DNA of 64,000 nucleotides from Amycolatopsis alba DSM 44262. Lineage in GTDB: Bacteria > Actinomycetota > Actinomycetes > Mycobacteriales > Pseudonocardiaceae. The stretch lies in the NCBI RefSeq assembly GCF_000384215.1, contig NZ_KB913032.1, positions 6,158,588-6,222,587 of the forward strand, in the 5' to 3' direction. Positions within the stretch are counted from its first letter, which is position 1; each line of letters opens with the position of its first letter. The notes beneath the pieces were generated by a model, which had not been told where the DNA came from, made no database searches, and was given only the letters and a program-made list of their open reading frames with translations. A program made the translations under genes and the position numbers. Positions 9,091-17,053 of this stretch are shown here, piece after piece.

Positions 9091-9516
9091 TTACCCGCTT
9101 TCCTGCTGGTGTCGTGACTTCCAAAAGGCCTTGTCGGAGCACTCGCCAACAGGCGCGCAGAAGTCGCATAGCGCCCGGTGTTCACACCAGGGCTGCAGTT
9201 TGGGCGAGTACCGACCGACGGTGAGGCACGGTAGCGGATAACCGAACAGCCTGTAGAGAAGAACGCGGTGGCGCTGATCGGCTCTCCTGCGGATCAGGGT
9301 CAACGGACGGTGTGCCACGGTGACATCGTCGACCGTCTCCTTGTAGGCACCTAGCAGCGCGAATGAGGTGAAGTTCCACGGGTGCCTGTGCGCCCTGTCG
9401 ACGTCGTCTTGCACGATCAGGTGAATCTTGAACGACCCGCCGTCTCGAGTCCGCCAGCTGAGGCGGTACAGGAAGATCTTCCCGCGCTTGCGGATCACCT
9501 TCAGCTGCACCCGCAT
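9091..9516 (-). CDS. Cupin-like protein with C-terminal Cys cluster
   Basis: 141 residues. ATG 9516 is chosen because GAGGAGG lies just upstream; the frame stays open further 5' but is not protein-like there. A cupin-type core is suggested by AHRHPWNFTSFALLGAYKE (metal-type His and HPW) and by HRPLTLIRRRADQRHRVLL. Most relatives then end in a WGFW-like strand. Here it is replaced by a cysteine cluster, C-x5-C-x2-C-x5-C (CEHRALCDFCAPVGEC), a possible zinc or Fe-S site. First gene of the operon with the HD hydrolase and the TIR protein. Function unknown. Confidence 0.8.
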   Translation of the reverse strand: MRVQLKVIRKRGKIFLYRLSWRTRDGGSFKIHLIVQDDVDRAHRHPWNFTSFALLGAYKETVDDVTVAHRPLTLIRRRADQRHRVLLYRLFGYPLPCLTVGRYSPKLQPWCEHRALCDFCAPVGECSDKAFWKSRHQQESG

Positions 9517-9844
9517 AGCCCCTCCTCGGTACAGATGGCTGTTCGACCGACCCCCGCACGCCAGGTGACCAGCTAAGCCGAAGCGTCTTCCAATAGCCAG
9601 GCTGTTCCTCAAACTGTCCATAATCTTCCACCGGGTGAGCCGGCTCCTGAGCGGACGGCATGCCGAAGAGGGATAGATGCCGGCACAGTTTCGACCAGCA
9701 AAAGATTCCTCTGCCCGAGGGATCCGCCTCGGCGGCTGCGAAAAGGGAATGATTTCGTGAGACACAGTTTCGAGTAGTACGAGTGATCACCTGCGGCGCC
9801 ACCAGACGGGACCGGCGATGGCCGGTACGTTGAACATCGCGGTC

Positions 9845-10060
9845 GAAGTGTGGCCGGCACCAGTGGGCTGCGGGTGCGCGCTGTCGTGATCAACAGTTTT
9901 ACGCGGATGTCCACATCACAGAAGACAATTACGTTGCATCTGTCGCGCTGCCCTACGTTCTCGGCAGCGAGGTGGTCGGCACAGTGAAGTACGGCAGGCT
10001 CACGAGGACCTGCGGACGAGGACCACGGTCGGCAAGCTGGTTCTGGATGTTTCCCGGTAA
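9845..10060 (+). pseudogene. Remnant of an MDR-family (quinone oxidoreductase-like) gene
   Basis: Three short stretches in shifting plus frames resemble the medium-chain dehydrogenase family. GLRVRAVVINSF is followed, one frame over, by YADVHITEDNYVASVALPYV and LGSEVVGTV (compare the family pattern NFADV...LPFVPGSEV-G-V). Near the end, TVGKLVLDVSR and a TAA at 10058 match the usual C-terminus. The NADPH-binding middle is missing. So at least two frameshifts and a large internal deletion separate this from a working gene. Seen between the cupin operon and the membrane protein gene. Confidence 0.5.
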
Positions 10061-10064
10061 GCGG

Positions 10065-11309
10065 TCACTCGCGGGGCGTTCGGTCCGGTAAGGCGTCGGC
10101 GAGGACCTGGTCGACCAGCGGCGAACAGGAAAAAGCGTGCGCGACACGTTCCAGCCAAGCCAGTTCATCACTCAGGTCCGCCTCCGTCTGAGCCGCTGAG
10201 TCTTCGATGCTGCCGTGTTCTTCGTGCTGATGATCCCCGCAGAGCTTTTGCCGGAGTGCGGCTTTGAGCGTGACGGCCTCGACCAGCGCGCTCAGTTCGT
10301 CGTCCTGGAGGCCGGAGCGGTGTCCGGCTTGCCTGGCCACTCGCGCGACCCGCTGGTCCCGGTACACGCGCAGGGCGCGCCTGCAGTCGTGGATCTCGAT
10401 GATCGCCCGGTACAGCCGGATCTCCGGATCGCGTACCAGGCAGGGTGGACGGCGTGATCCGCCGCCGTACAAGGTGATCCCTGGCACGGCCTCGCACAGG
10501 GAAAACCAGAGGGGATGGATACGCCGTAAAGATCGTGCCCGGCTCAGGTGGGTGGTGACGCGCCGGCCCCACCCTGGGAAGGTCGAACCGGTCACGAGGA
10601 CCAGCGAGCCCACGCTTGCCAGTAGCGGTGCCAGCAGGATGGAGGCGAAGTCGAACACGTCCGTCCCGGCCCACCGGCCGACGACGCCGAGAGTGTTGCC
10701 CGCGAAGTAACCGAGCACGAATACGCAGCCGAGAGCGGTCAGCCGGAGCCCGCGCCGCAACCAAGGGCGGCTGACGATGTCCGGCGAAGACGACCAGGTC
10801 AGTCGTGCGGTGTTGATCAGGTTGGCGCCATACGTGCCGAGGTAGACCACAACGTAGACGGCGACCTCGGGGTCAGTGGCGAAGTGGACCTCGAAATCCA
10901 CCGGATGTTCGCCGGATGGTGCCGCCAGCACGAAGAGCGTGACCATGACACACACGACTGTCAGGAAGAATGCGCCCACCCAACGAGCGCGGCGTCTCGC
11001 GACCTCTTGGTCATGGAACCAGTACAGGAGCATCACCTGGGAGGCGAGAGCGCTCAGGACGATGCACGAATTGCTCAGCAACGTGCCCAAGTTGTGCGTG
11101 CCGAGAGCCTGGTCGAGCCGGGTGAACAGCGCCGGGGTCAGGACGATGTACGCGAAGGCGGTTGCCAGCCGTCCGGCGCAGAGCGCCCGCAGGGCCGCGT
11201 TGCCCCAGTCACGCCGCAGGTCTCGCAGCTTGTAAACGAGTGCGACGACACTGGCCAGCGCGCAGAGCGGGAACAGGATGTCGAACTGGGCCGTGGCGGC
11301 GGCGATCAA
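10065..11309 (-). CDS. Seven-helix membrane protein, MAB_1171c-like putative transporter
   Basis: 414 residues with about seven transmembrane segments in the first 255 residues and a cytoplasmic helical tail. The segment RIHPLWFSLCEAVPGITL followed by an acidic helical region is typical of the MAB_1171c / DUF6545-type family. The TTG start overlaps the stop of the ImmA/IrrE gene by 4 bp. In actinomycetes this family regularly follows an XRE regulator and an ImmA/IrrE peptidase, as it does here. The transported substrate, if any, is unknown. Confidence 0.8.
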   Translation of the reverse strand: MIAAATAQFDILFPLCALASVVALVYKLRDLRRDWGNAALRALCAGRLATAFAYIVLTPALFTRLDQALGTHNLGTLLSNSCIVLSALASQVMLLYWFHDQEVARRRARWVGAFFLTVVCVMVTLFVLAAPSGEHPVDFEVHFATDPEVAVYVVVYLGTYGANLINTARLTWSSSPDIVSRPWLRRGLRLTALGCVFVLGYFAGNTLGVVGRWAGTDVFDFASILLAPLLASVGSLVLVTGSTFPGWGRRVTTHLSRARSLRRIHPLWFSLCEAVPGITLYGGGSRRPPCLVRDPEIRLYRAIIEIHDCRRALRVYRDQRVARVARQAGHRSGLQDDELSALVEAVTLKAALRQKLCGDHQHEEHGSIEDSAAQTEADLSDELAWLERVAHAFSCSPLVDQVLADALPDRTPRE

Positions 11310-11860
11310 CGCAGGCCCTCGTCATGGTGTCGCAAAGACCTCTCCAGCCGGGCGACCAGAGCGACGACCTCCGGGGCGACCTCGGGCGGCTCAGGTGACC
11401 GGTTGCCGACCCGGCGCAGGATGAGAGTGGCGAAGACCTCCGCCGCGAACTCGTCGGGGTCGTCGTAGTGGCTGCGGCCGAGCATGTGCCGGATCAGCGT
11501 GGGGGAGAAGTCGTCCGGCAGTGGGATGCGGGACGATTCGGCGCAGTCGTCGCCGGGCCGGTGTCCCAACAGGAGGTGGCCGATCTCGTGTGCGATCACG
11601 TGCAGCTGGTGCAGGGAACTGAGCCGGCTGTCGTAGAAGATGTAGTCGGCGGACTCGGTCGACACCAGGAGCCCGCCAGGGCTGTCTGCCGGCAGCGCCG
11701 CTCCCGCGAGCCGGAGCGGGCGGCCGCGCCTCGTCGTGAGGCGGTCGCACAGCACTTGAACGTCGAAGGGGTCAGGGATGTCCAGGCCGTCTATCAACCC
11801 TTCGCACTCTCGCAGCAGTCGGCGCGAGGGCGTTCTGGACTTGGGGCGTCGGCGACCCAA
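11306..11860 (-). CDS. ImmA/IrrE-type zinc metallopeptidase
   Basis: 184 residues from a TTG start. The zinc site HEIGHLLLGH (HExxH, about residues 91-100) and the downstream helix DDPDEFAAEVFATLIL with its acidic ligand identify the ImmA/IrrE peptidase family. Family members cleave a partner XRE repressor. The obvious candidate partner is the XRE protein encoded upstream at 12079-12582. The gene overlaps the downstream membrane protein gene by 4 bp. The upstream boundary is uncertain because no strong ribosome binding site is evident. Confidence 0.85.
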   Translation of the reverse strand: MGRRRPKSRTPSRRLLRECEGLIDGLDIPDPFDVQVLCDRLTTRRGRPLRLAGAALPADSPGGLLVSTESADYIFYDSRLSSLHQLHVIAHEIGHLLLGHRPGDDCAESSRIPLPDDFSPTLIRHMLGRSHYDDPDEFAAEVFATLILRRVGNRSPEPPEVAPEVVALVARLERSLRHHDEGLR

Positions 11861-12078
11861 GGGACTAATCCGTGGCCCGATCCATCGCGTCGACCAACGT
11901 CGCCTGGTGCGATCGCTCCTCGGCCACTGTTCGACGACGCATGTGCACCCCGCTCCCGGAATTCATTCTGGCACAGTTGAATGCGTTCCGGGGCAACGGT
12001 TTTCGGTGCCTGCATCGCGGAAGAGGGCGTCGCGGCGTACCGGTGATCGGGACTGGGCTGGTAAGGATGGTCCGCGGA

Positions 12079-12582
12079 TCAGCGGTTGCTCGATTTCCCG
12101 GAATCGGATCGGGGATCTTCGTCCGGGGCGGGGAGCCCTTCCATGGCACGCAGGTTGTCGAGAATCACCTCGGCGGCCCGCAGGCCTCGCGCGGAGAGCC
12201 CGGTCGCGCGCAGTGCGACCCGCTTGATCTCCGCATTCTGCAGATTCTGCCATCGATCCCTGTCGACTCCGGCGTCGCGGAGCGCTGCCAATTCGGATAT
12301 CTTCGCATTCGTGTCGGCTGCCACTTCGTCGTCGAAGAAGTAGGCCGGGCTGACGCCGAAGAACGCGGCGAGGGCCGTTAGGTGCTGCATGGTCGGGTTG
12401 TTCCGGGTGCCATTTCTCAGGTAGGCGAGGTACGCCTTGGATATGTCCCCGCCGCGTGCGCGAATCGCCTTTGCGGCTTCCTCGTTGCTGTACGGGCCGC
12501 GTTCACGCGGATGGACTGTGGCAAACAGGTGATTCAGGCGTGCCGCGAGGCGACCAGCGCCGGATGGGCTTTCGTTCGTCAC
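12079..12582 (-). CDS. XRE-family transcriptional regulator
   Basis: 167 residues, GTG start. Residues about 30-85 form an XRE-type DNA-binding domain (YSNEEAAKAIRARGGDISKA, then YLAYLRNGTRNNPTMQHLTA, LAAFFGVSPAYFFDD), with the PAYFF motif seen in SinR/EspR-like actinobacterial regulators. The C-terminal part is helical and ends in a charged tail. First gene of the XRE / ImmA-IrrE / membrane protein triad; it is a likely target of the peptidase. Confidence 0.85.
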   Translation of the reverse strand: MTNESPSGAGRLAARLNHLFATVHPRERGPYSNEEAAKAIRARGGDISKAYLAYLRNGTRNNPTMQHLTALAAFFGVSPAYFFDDEVAADTNAKISELAALRDAGVDRDRWQNLQNAEIKRVALRATGLSARGLRAAEVILDNLRAMEGLPAPDEDPRSDSGKSSNR

Positions 12583-12864
12583 CCCGGCTCCTCGGCTGTC
12601 GGATTATTCCATTCATAGTAGCGACCACATGGGTTGACGGCTACCGAACTTCGCGTAATATCGGCGACGACTGGGATGGTCACCAATGGATGGGTTCTCC
12701 CGCTTTCGGGATCTCGGTGGGGTACGGCGCGGTTCTGGCGCCTGGAAGTGACTTCGTGGTCAATTCTGTCACTGGTGGAGTTCGAGAAAAGGCGGAATAG
12801 CGAAGGATTCGTACTGAAATGCAGGCAGACGAGCTGACGTTGTCATGCTATTGGGGGCGAGTGG

Positions 12865-13668
12865 ATGAAGGTCAAGCTGCTGGGTCCGTTCGAGATGACT
12901 TCGGCGACCGGGACCAGGATCGTACTGCCCGGTTTCAAGTTGCGTTCGTTGCTCGCCTTGCTGTGCCTGCATGCCGGCCGGGTGGTCTCGGCTGACCAGC
13001 TCGTGCGGAGCCTGTGGGACCAAGCCCCCCGGACCGCGCAGACCGCGGTGCAGGTCTATGTGTCCAAGCTGCGGAAACTCCTGGGTGCCGCGGGCGTCGA
13101 GGGATCCGTGCTGATCACCCGATCGCCGGGCTACCTGTTGGACGCCAGGCACCTGACGACCGATCGGGACGAGTTCGAATCCTTGGTCGCCATCGCCGCC
13201 TCGGCCGAGGCCGAGGGCTCTCCGGAACGCGCGTCGGAGCTGCTCGGCAACGCGCTCACCCTGTGGGAGGGGCCCGCGCTGGGAGACCTCCGGTCACTGC
13301 CTGCCGTGGAGCGAGTGGCCCGCCAGATCGACGAACGCCGGATTGTCGTCTGCGAGCGCCGGCTGGGACTCGAATTCGGGCTCGGACGGCTGTCCACGGT
13401 GATCAGCGAGATCTACGGGCTGATCGAGAGTTACCCGCTCTGGGAGAATCTTTACTACTACCTGATGATTTCCCTTTACCAAACCGGGCGTACGGCCGAT
13501 TCGCTGCGGGCGTATCAGCAACTGCGCGAAGCGCTGGTGGACGCGTTGGGAATGGAGCCGAGTGCTCAGCTGCAGCGGCTCCATCGGTCCGTGCTGGCCC
13601 GCGACAAGTGGCTCGACGCGGGTCACGGGGAGTCGGGAACGCAGCGCCTGGTTTCGATGACGATGTGA
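12865..13668 (+). CDS. SARP-family pathway regulator
   Basis: 267 residues: an OmpR-type winged helix at the N-terminus (LLGPFEMTSATG, LLALLCLHAGRVVSADQLVR, VQVYVSKLRKLLG) followed by a bacterial transcriptional activator (BTAD) domain (DEFESLVAIAA ... WEGPALGDL ... LDALGMEPSAQLQRLHRSVL). Small SARPs of this length usually activate an adjacent biosynthetic cluster by binding direct heptamer repeats. It borders the ER/ACP/KAS III/KR and halogenase genes and is the natural candidate activator of both. The gene ends 15 bp before the convergent enoyl reductase. Confidence 0.9.
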   Translation: MKVKLLGPFEMTSATGTRIVLPGFKLRSLLALLCLHAGRVVSADQLVRSLWDQAPRTAQTAVQVYVSKLRKLLGAAGVEGSVLITRSPGYLLDARHLTTDRDEFESLVAIAASAEAEGSPERASELLGNALTLWEGPALGDLRSLPAVERVARQIDERRIVVCERRLGLEFGLGRLSTVISEIYGLIESYPLWENLYYYLMISLYQTGRTADSLRAYQQLREALVDALGMEPSAQLQRLHRSVLARDKWLDAGHGESGTQRLVSMTM

Positions 13669-13683
13669 GACCTGCTGACCGGA

Positions 13684-14676
13684 TCACCCCGCGGGAAACG
13701 TCAGTACCGTCTTCCCGATGTGCCGCCCTGTGGTCATCGCGCGGAACGCGCTCGCCGCCTCGGACACGTCGTGAGCCGAATGCGGGAGCGGTTCCAGTGT
13801 TCCGTCCGCCCACAACGGGGCGAGTTCGTTCAGCAATTCGCGCACCAGAGGCCGGTCGGCGCGGGAGAGCAGCATCAGGTCGACGCTGTGCATGCTGATG
13901 TTGTTCCGGAACGGCGCCAAGGCGATCGACCCGCCGCCATGGATGTCGCGCATTCCGATCTCGACGAACCGTCCGTGCAGGCGCAACAGATCGAGACCGG
14001 CCTGTTGCGCGTCACCGGTGAGGGAGTTCAGCACGACGTCCACGCCGTCGCCCGAAAGAGCGCGTGCCTGTTCGGCGAACTCCAGGGACCGTGACGGGAG
14101 GACATGGTCGAGGCCGCGTTCCTCGAGGTACTTCCGTTTCTTCTCGGTACCGCAGGTGGCCAGGACGCGGGCGCCGCGCATCGCGGCCACGTTCACCGCG
14201 GCCAGGCCGACACCACCGGCCGCGGAATGGATCAGCGTCGTCTCGCCCGTGCGGAGGCCTGCCAGCCGGACCAACGCGTACCAGGCGGTCAGGTAGGCGA
14301 CCGGAAGCGTCGCGGCTTCGGTCGCGGACAGCGTGTCCGGTACGGCCACCACCAGTTCGGCGGCGACTGTCACGTGCGACGCGAGAGCGCCTTCGGCGAA
14401 GAAGACCACGCGATCCCCGCGACTCACCTCGCTGACTCCGGCACCGGTCCTCGTGACCGTGCCGGAGCCGTCCAGGCCGAGCCGGCGTACGTCACCCTTG
14501 CCGACGGCCTCGGCCATCCCGAACACGACCAGGACATCCGCGAAGTTCAGGCCGGCCGCCGCGACCTCGATCTCCACCTCGCCGGGGCAGGGCTCCCGCC
14601 GGGGGTGGCCGGACAGCTCGAGACTGCCGGGATCACCAGGACGGTTCAGCTGGACCCGGTAACCTTCTTCGACCAT
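13684..14676 (-). CDS. Free-standing enoyl reductase of the polyketide-synthase ER type
   Basis: 330 residues from ATG 14676, with AGGAGGG five bases upstream; a GTG two codons earlier is too close to it. The protein is a zinc-free MDR reductase: the NADPH loop is SAAGGVGLAAVNVA, and VVLNSLTGDAQQAGL plus LLRLHGRFVEIGMRDI follow, which is the signature of ER domains of modular polyketide synthases rather than of general quinone reductases. It would reduce an enoyl thioester on the discrete acyl carrier protein encoded directly upstream. Last gene of the KR-KASIII-ACP-ER set. Confidence 0.85.
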   Translation of the reverse strand: MVEEGYRVQLNRPGDPGSLELSGHPRREPCPGEVEIEVAAAGLNFADVLVVFGMAEAVGKGDVRRLGLDGSGTVTRTGAGVSEVSRGDRVVFFAEGALASHVTVAAELVVAVPDTLSATEAATLPVAYLTAWYALVRLAGLRTGETTLIHSAAGGVGLAAVNVAAMRGARVLATCGTEKKRKYLEERGLDHVLPSRSLEFAEQARALSGDGVDVVLNSLTGDAQQAGLDLLRLHGRFVEIGMRDIHGGGSIALAPFRNNISMHSVDLMLLSRADRPLVRELLNELAPLWADGTLEPLPHSAHDVSEAASAFRAMTTGRHIGKTVLTFPAG

Positions 14677-14710
14677 GCCCACCCTCCTGGTTCGACCGAT
14701 CGTGGGTGGC

Positions 14711-14980
14711 TTACTGGGACGCCTGCGGTAGCAGTCCGGGGAAGAACTTGCGCTGAATCGCCTCCAGGGAACGGAAATTGTCGGGTTCGATCTGCATCCG
14801 GTCCACCTTCTGCCCGCCTGCCCGTTCGATCACCACGTGCAGTTCGACCACCTGCAACGACGTGAGGATTCCGGTCTCGAACAGATCCAAGTCGGGTTCG
14901 AGTTCCGCTCGCCGGGAGTCCGTGTCCTGCTGGTCGATGATCCAAGCCTCGACCTCACGCCAGCCGTCTTCGATCGCCAT
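14711..14980 (-). CDS. Discrete acyl carrier protein
   Basis: 89 residues from ATG 14980, preceded by AAGGAGGAG. The ACP fold is seen as DLFETGILTSLQVVELHVVI, with the Ser of T-S-L in the place of the usual D-S-L phosphopantetheine site; the preceding Asp is replaced by Thr. It would carry acyl chains as thioesters for the KAS III, ketoreductase and enoyl reductase around it. The Asp-to-Thr change is seen in other stand-alone carrier proteins and should not block modification. Confidence 0.85.
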   Translation of the reverse strand: MAIEDGWREVEAWIIDQQDTDSRRAELEPDLDLFETGILTSLQVVELHVVIERAGGQKVDRMQIEPDNFRSLEAIQRKFFPGLLPQASQ

Positions 14981-15058
14981 GCTTTGCGCTCCTCCTTGGA
15001 TTGTGGGCACCTTTGGCCGATGCCCGCGAACATGTGTCACCCGGCCGGTCGGCCCTGC

Positions 15059-16042
15059 TCAGTACCACGTGAGCAGGACGGCCCCTGTGCTGAGGCCGCC
15101 GCCCACGGCGGCGAGCAGGATTCGCTCACCGCGGCGTAGCGGCTGCCGCCGATGCGCCGAGTCGAGCGTCACCGGCACCGACGCGACAGCGGTGTTTCCC
15201 AGTTCGACGGCGGTCAGCGGGACCTTCTCGAGAGGTACTCCCAGTTCGGCCGCGCACAGTTCGACGAGGTTCGGGTTCGCCTGATGCACGATCAGCCGGT
15301 CGATCTCGCTGAGCTTCATGCCCGCCGTGCCGAGGACCGCGTGCACGGCTGCCGGAAGCGTCCGCAGTACGTACTCGCGTACCGCGAAACCGTTCATCCG
15401 GAACAAGAGGTCCTGTTCCGTCGTGCCAGGGGATCCCACTGGACGCCGGGTGCCGCCGCCGGGCACCTCGATCATCTCGCTGTACTGCCCGTCGGTGATC
15501 AGGTGGGTGGCGTGGATCCCGTATCCGTCGGGGACCTGGCCCAGCACCACGGCGCCGGCGCCGTCCCCGAAGAGGCTGACGGTCCGCCGGTCGGCCCGGT
15601 TCATGATCGCCGAGTACTTGTCGGCACCGATCACCAGCGCGGTCGCGTCCGGCGCCGACCTGGTCAGCATGGCCTCGACGATCGTCAGCGCGTAGAGGAA
15701 GCCCGAACACACCGCGTTGAGGTCGAACGACGGGACGCCGGGTAGTCCGAGCGCTCGTTGCACCAGCGCCGCCGTGGCGGGCTGTGGCTGGTCCGGAGTC
15801 GAGGTCGCCAGGACGATCGCAGCCAGCCGCGACCGGAGACCTTCGTCATCGCCGAGCGCGGCCCTGGCCGCGGCGATCGCGAGATCGGAGGTCGCCTCGT
15901 TGTCGTCGGCGTACCGGCGTTCCCGGATGCCCGTGGCCGTTTCGATCCAGTCCTCCGTGGTTCCCGACCAAGAGGCGACCTCCGCGTTGGTCACCGTGCG
16001 TCCCGGCAGGTACGAACCGAAGCCGACGATTCCGATGGGCAC
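15059..16042 (-). CDS. 3-oxoacyl-ACP synthase III (KAS III / FabH-like)
   Basis: 327 residues from GTG 16042, which has AGGAG five bases upstream; a GTG at 16048 overlaps that site. The catalytic triad is intact: Cys112 in LNAVCSGFLYA (the same number as in E. coli FabH), His253 in VHQANPN and Asn283 in LGNTAVAS. A Cys-His-Asn triad supports decarboxylative condensation, not only acyl transfer. It would start a chain from an acyl-CoA on the adjacent ACP. No KAS I/II partner is encoded nearby, so chain extension would stop early or rely on primary metabolism. Confidence 0.9.
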   Translation of the reverse strand: MPIGIVGFGSYLPGRTVTNAEVASWSGTTEDWIETATGIRERRYADDNEATSDLAIAAARAALGDDEGLRSRLAAIVLATSTPDQPQPATAALVQRALGLPGVPSFDLNAVCSGFLYALTIVEAMLTRSAPDATALVIGADKYSAIMNRADRRTVSLFGDGAGAVVLGQVPDGYGIHATHLITDGQYSEMIEVPGGGTRRPVGSPGTTEQDLLFRMNGFAVREYVLRTLPAAVHAVLGTAGMKLSEIDRLIVHQANPNLVELCAAELGVPLEKVPLTAVELGNTAVASVPVTLDSAHRRQPLRRGERILLAAVGGGLSTGAVLLTWY

Positions 16043-16084
16043 ACGCACTCCTAGGTCGATGAGCTGAGTCGTTCGGATGTCCGG

Positions 16085-16828
16085 TCACATCGCGGCTCCG
16101 CCGTCGACCTGGAGCACCTGCCCGGTCACGTACGACGCCCGGTCCGAAAGCAGGAACGCCACGACGCCCGCGATCTCCTCGGGCTGGGCGAAGCGGCCGA
16201 GCGGGATGTTCTCCAGCGCCTTCGGCCGGACCGACGGCGGAATGTCTTCCAGCAGAGCGGTCTCGGTGATACCGGGAGCGACGACATTGACCCTGATCCC
16301 ATAGGGCGCGGCTTCGCGTGCCATCGTCTTGCTCAGCCCGATGAGGCCGGCCTTCCCGGCCGCGTAGTTCGCCATGGTGACGAATCCGCGGATACCGACG
16401 ATCGACGAAATGGTGACCACCGCGCCCCGGCGCCGTCGCATGAGCCGGAACAGGACAGGCTGGCACACGTTCCACGCGCCTGTGAGGTTCACGTCGATGA
16501 CGTCCTGCCAGGCCGTCGCCGACATCAGGGCGGCAGGCCCGTTGCGCGTGATCCCGGCGTTGTTGACCAGTGCGGTGATCGGGCCGATCTCGGTGTCCGC
16601 GCGTTCGACGAGGTCTTCGACAGCCTGCCGGTCGCGAACGTCGCACTGGGCGAACAGCGCTCGGCGGCCGAGTTGCTTCACCTCGTCCGCCAGGGCTTCC
16701 GCTTCTTCGGCGCCAGTCCTGAAGCAGCCGGCGACGTCATAGCCCGCGCCGGCCAGCTCGATCACCACCGCGCGGCCGATACCCCGCGACACGCCGGTCA
16801 CGAAGGCGCAACCGTGAACGTCGGACAT
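16085..16828 (-). CDS. 3-oxoacyl-ACP reductase-like SDR (FabG-like)
   Basis: 247 residues, ATG 16828 with GAGGAG upstream. A classical short-chain dehydrogenase: TGVSRGIGRA cofactor loop, NNAG at about 90, catalytic Ser in TISSIVG, YAAGKAG (YxxxK) and the C-terminal GQVLQVDGGAAM end, which matches FabG. It would reduce the beta-keto group made by the KAS III encoded next. First gene of the minus-strand set, divergent from the halogenase gene. Confidence 0.9.
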   Translation of the reverse strand: MSDVHGCAFVTGVSRGIGRAVVIELAGAGYDVAGCFRTGAEEAEALADEVKQLGRRALFAQCDVRDRQAVEDLVERADTEIGPITALVNNAGITRNGPAALMSATAWQDVIDVNLTGAWNVCQPVLFRLMRRRRGAVVTISSIVGIRGFVTMANYAAGKAGLIGLSKTMAREAAPYGIRVNVVAPGITETALLEDIPPSVRPKALENIPLGRFAQPEEIAGVVAFLLSDRASYVTGQVLQVDGGAAM

Positions 16829-16962
16829 GACACTCCTCGAATGGTGGGAGATGAATGCGTACCGCGTTGCCGACCGTAACAGTCTATTGCTAAAGAATCG
16901 CGTTGTTTCGCGCTAAAGCGACGCTTATGGCAACCTTAAGAAAATCCGAAAAAGTGGCTGTC

Positions 16963-16990
16963 TTGACAAGTGTGAATTGTCAACCATATT
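16963..16990 (+). promoter_or_regulatory. Candidate promoter with overlapping palindrome, upstream of halogenase
   Basis: A 7-7-7 inverted repeat, TTGACAA (16963-16969) and TTGTCAA (16977-16983), contains a consensus -35 TTGACA. A weak -10, CATATT, lies at 16985-16990, 16 bases on. A protein bound to the palindrome would cover the -35 box, so this looks like a regulated promoter for the halogenase operon. The bound factor is unknown. Confidence 0.5.
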
Positions 16991-17053
16991 CTCCGAAAGG
17001 CGCAGGTATGCCGATGCGTACAGACAAGTACTCCATGAGCAAGGGAATGCCAC

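Noticed and set aside
16889..16918. GCTAAAG direct repeat upstream of the cluster as a SARP binding site
   Set aside because: Spacing is 23 bp, not the usual 11 or 22 bp, and the site is not in register with a -35 box. It may still be bound, but support is too weak.
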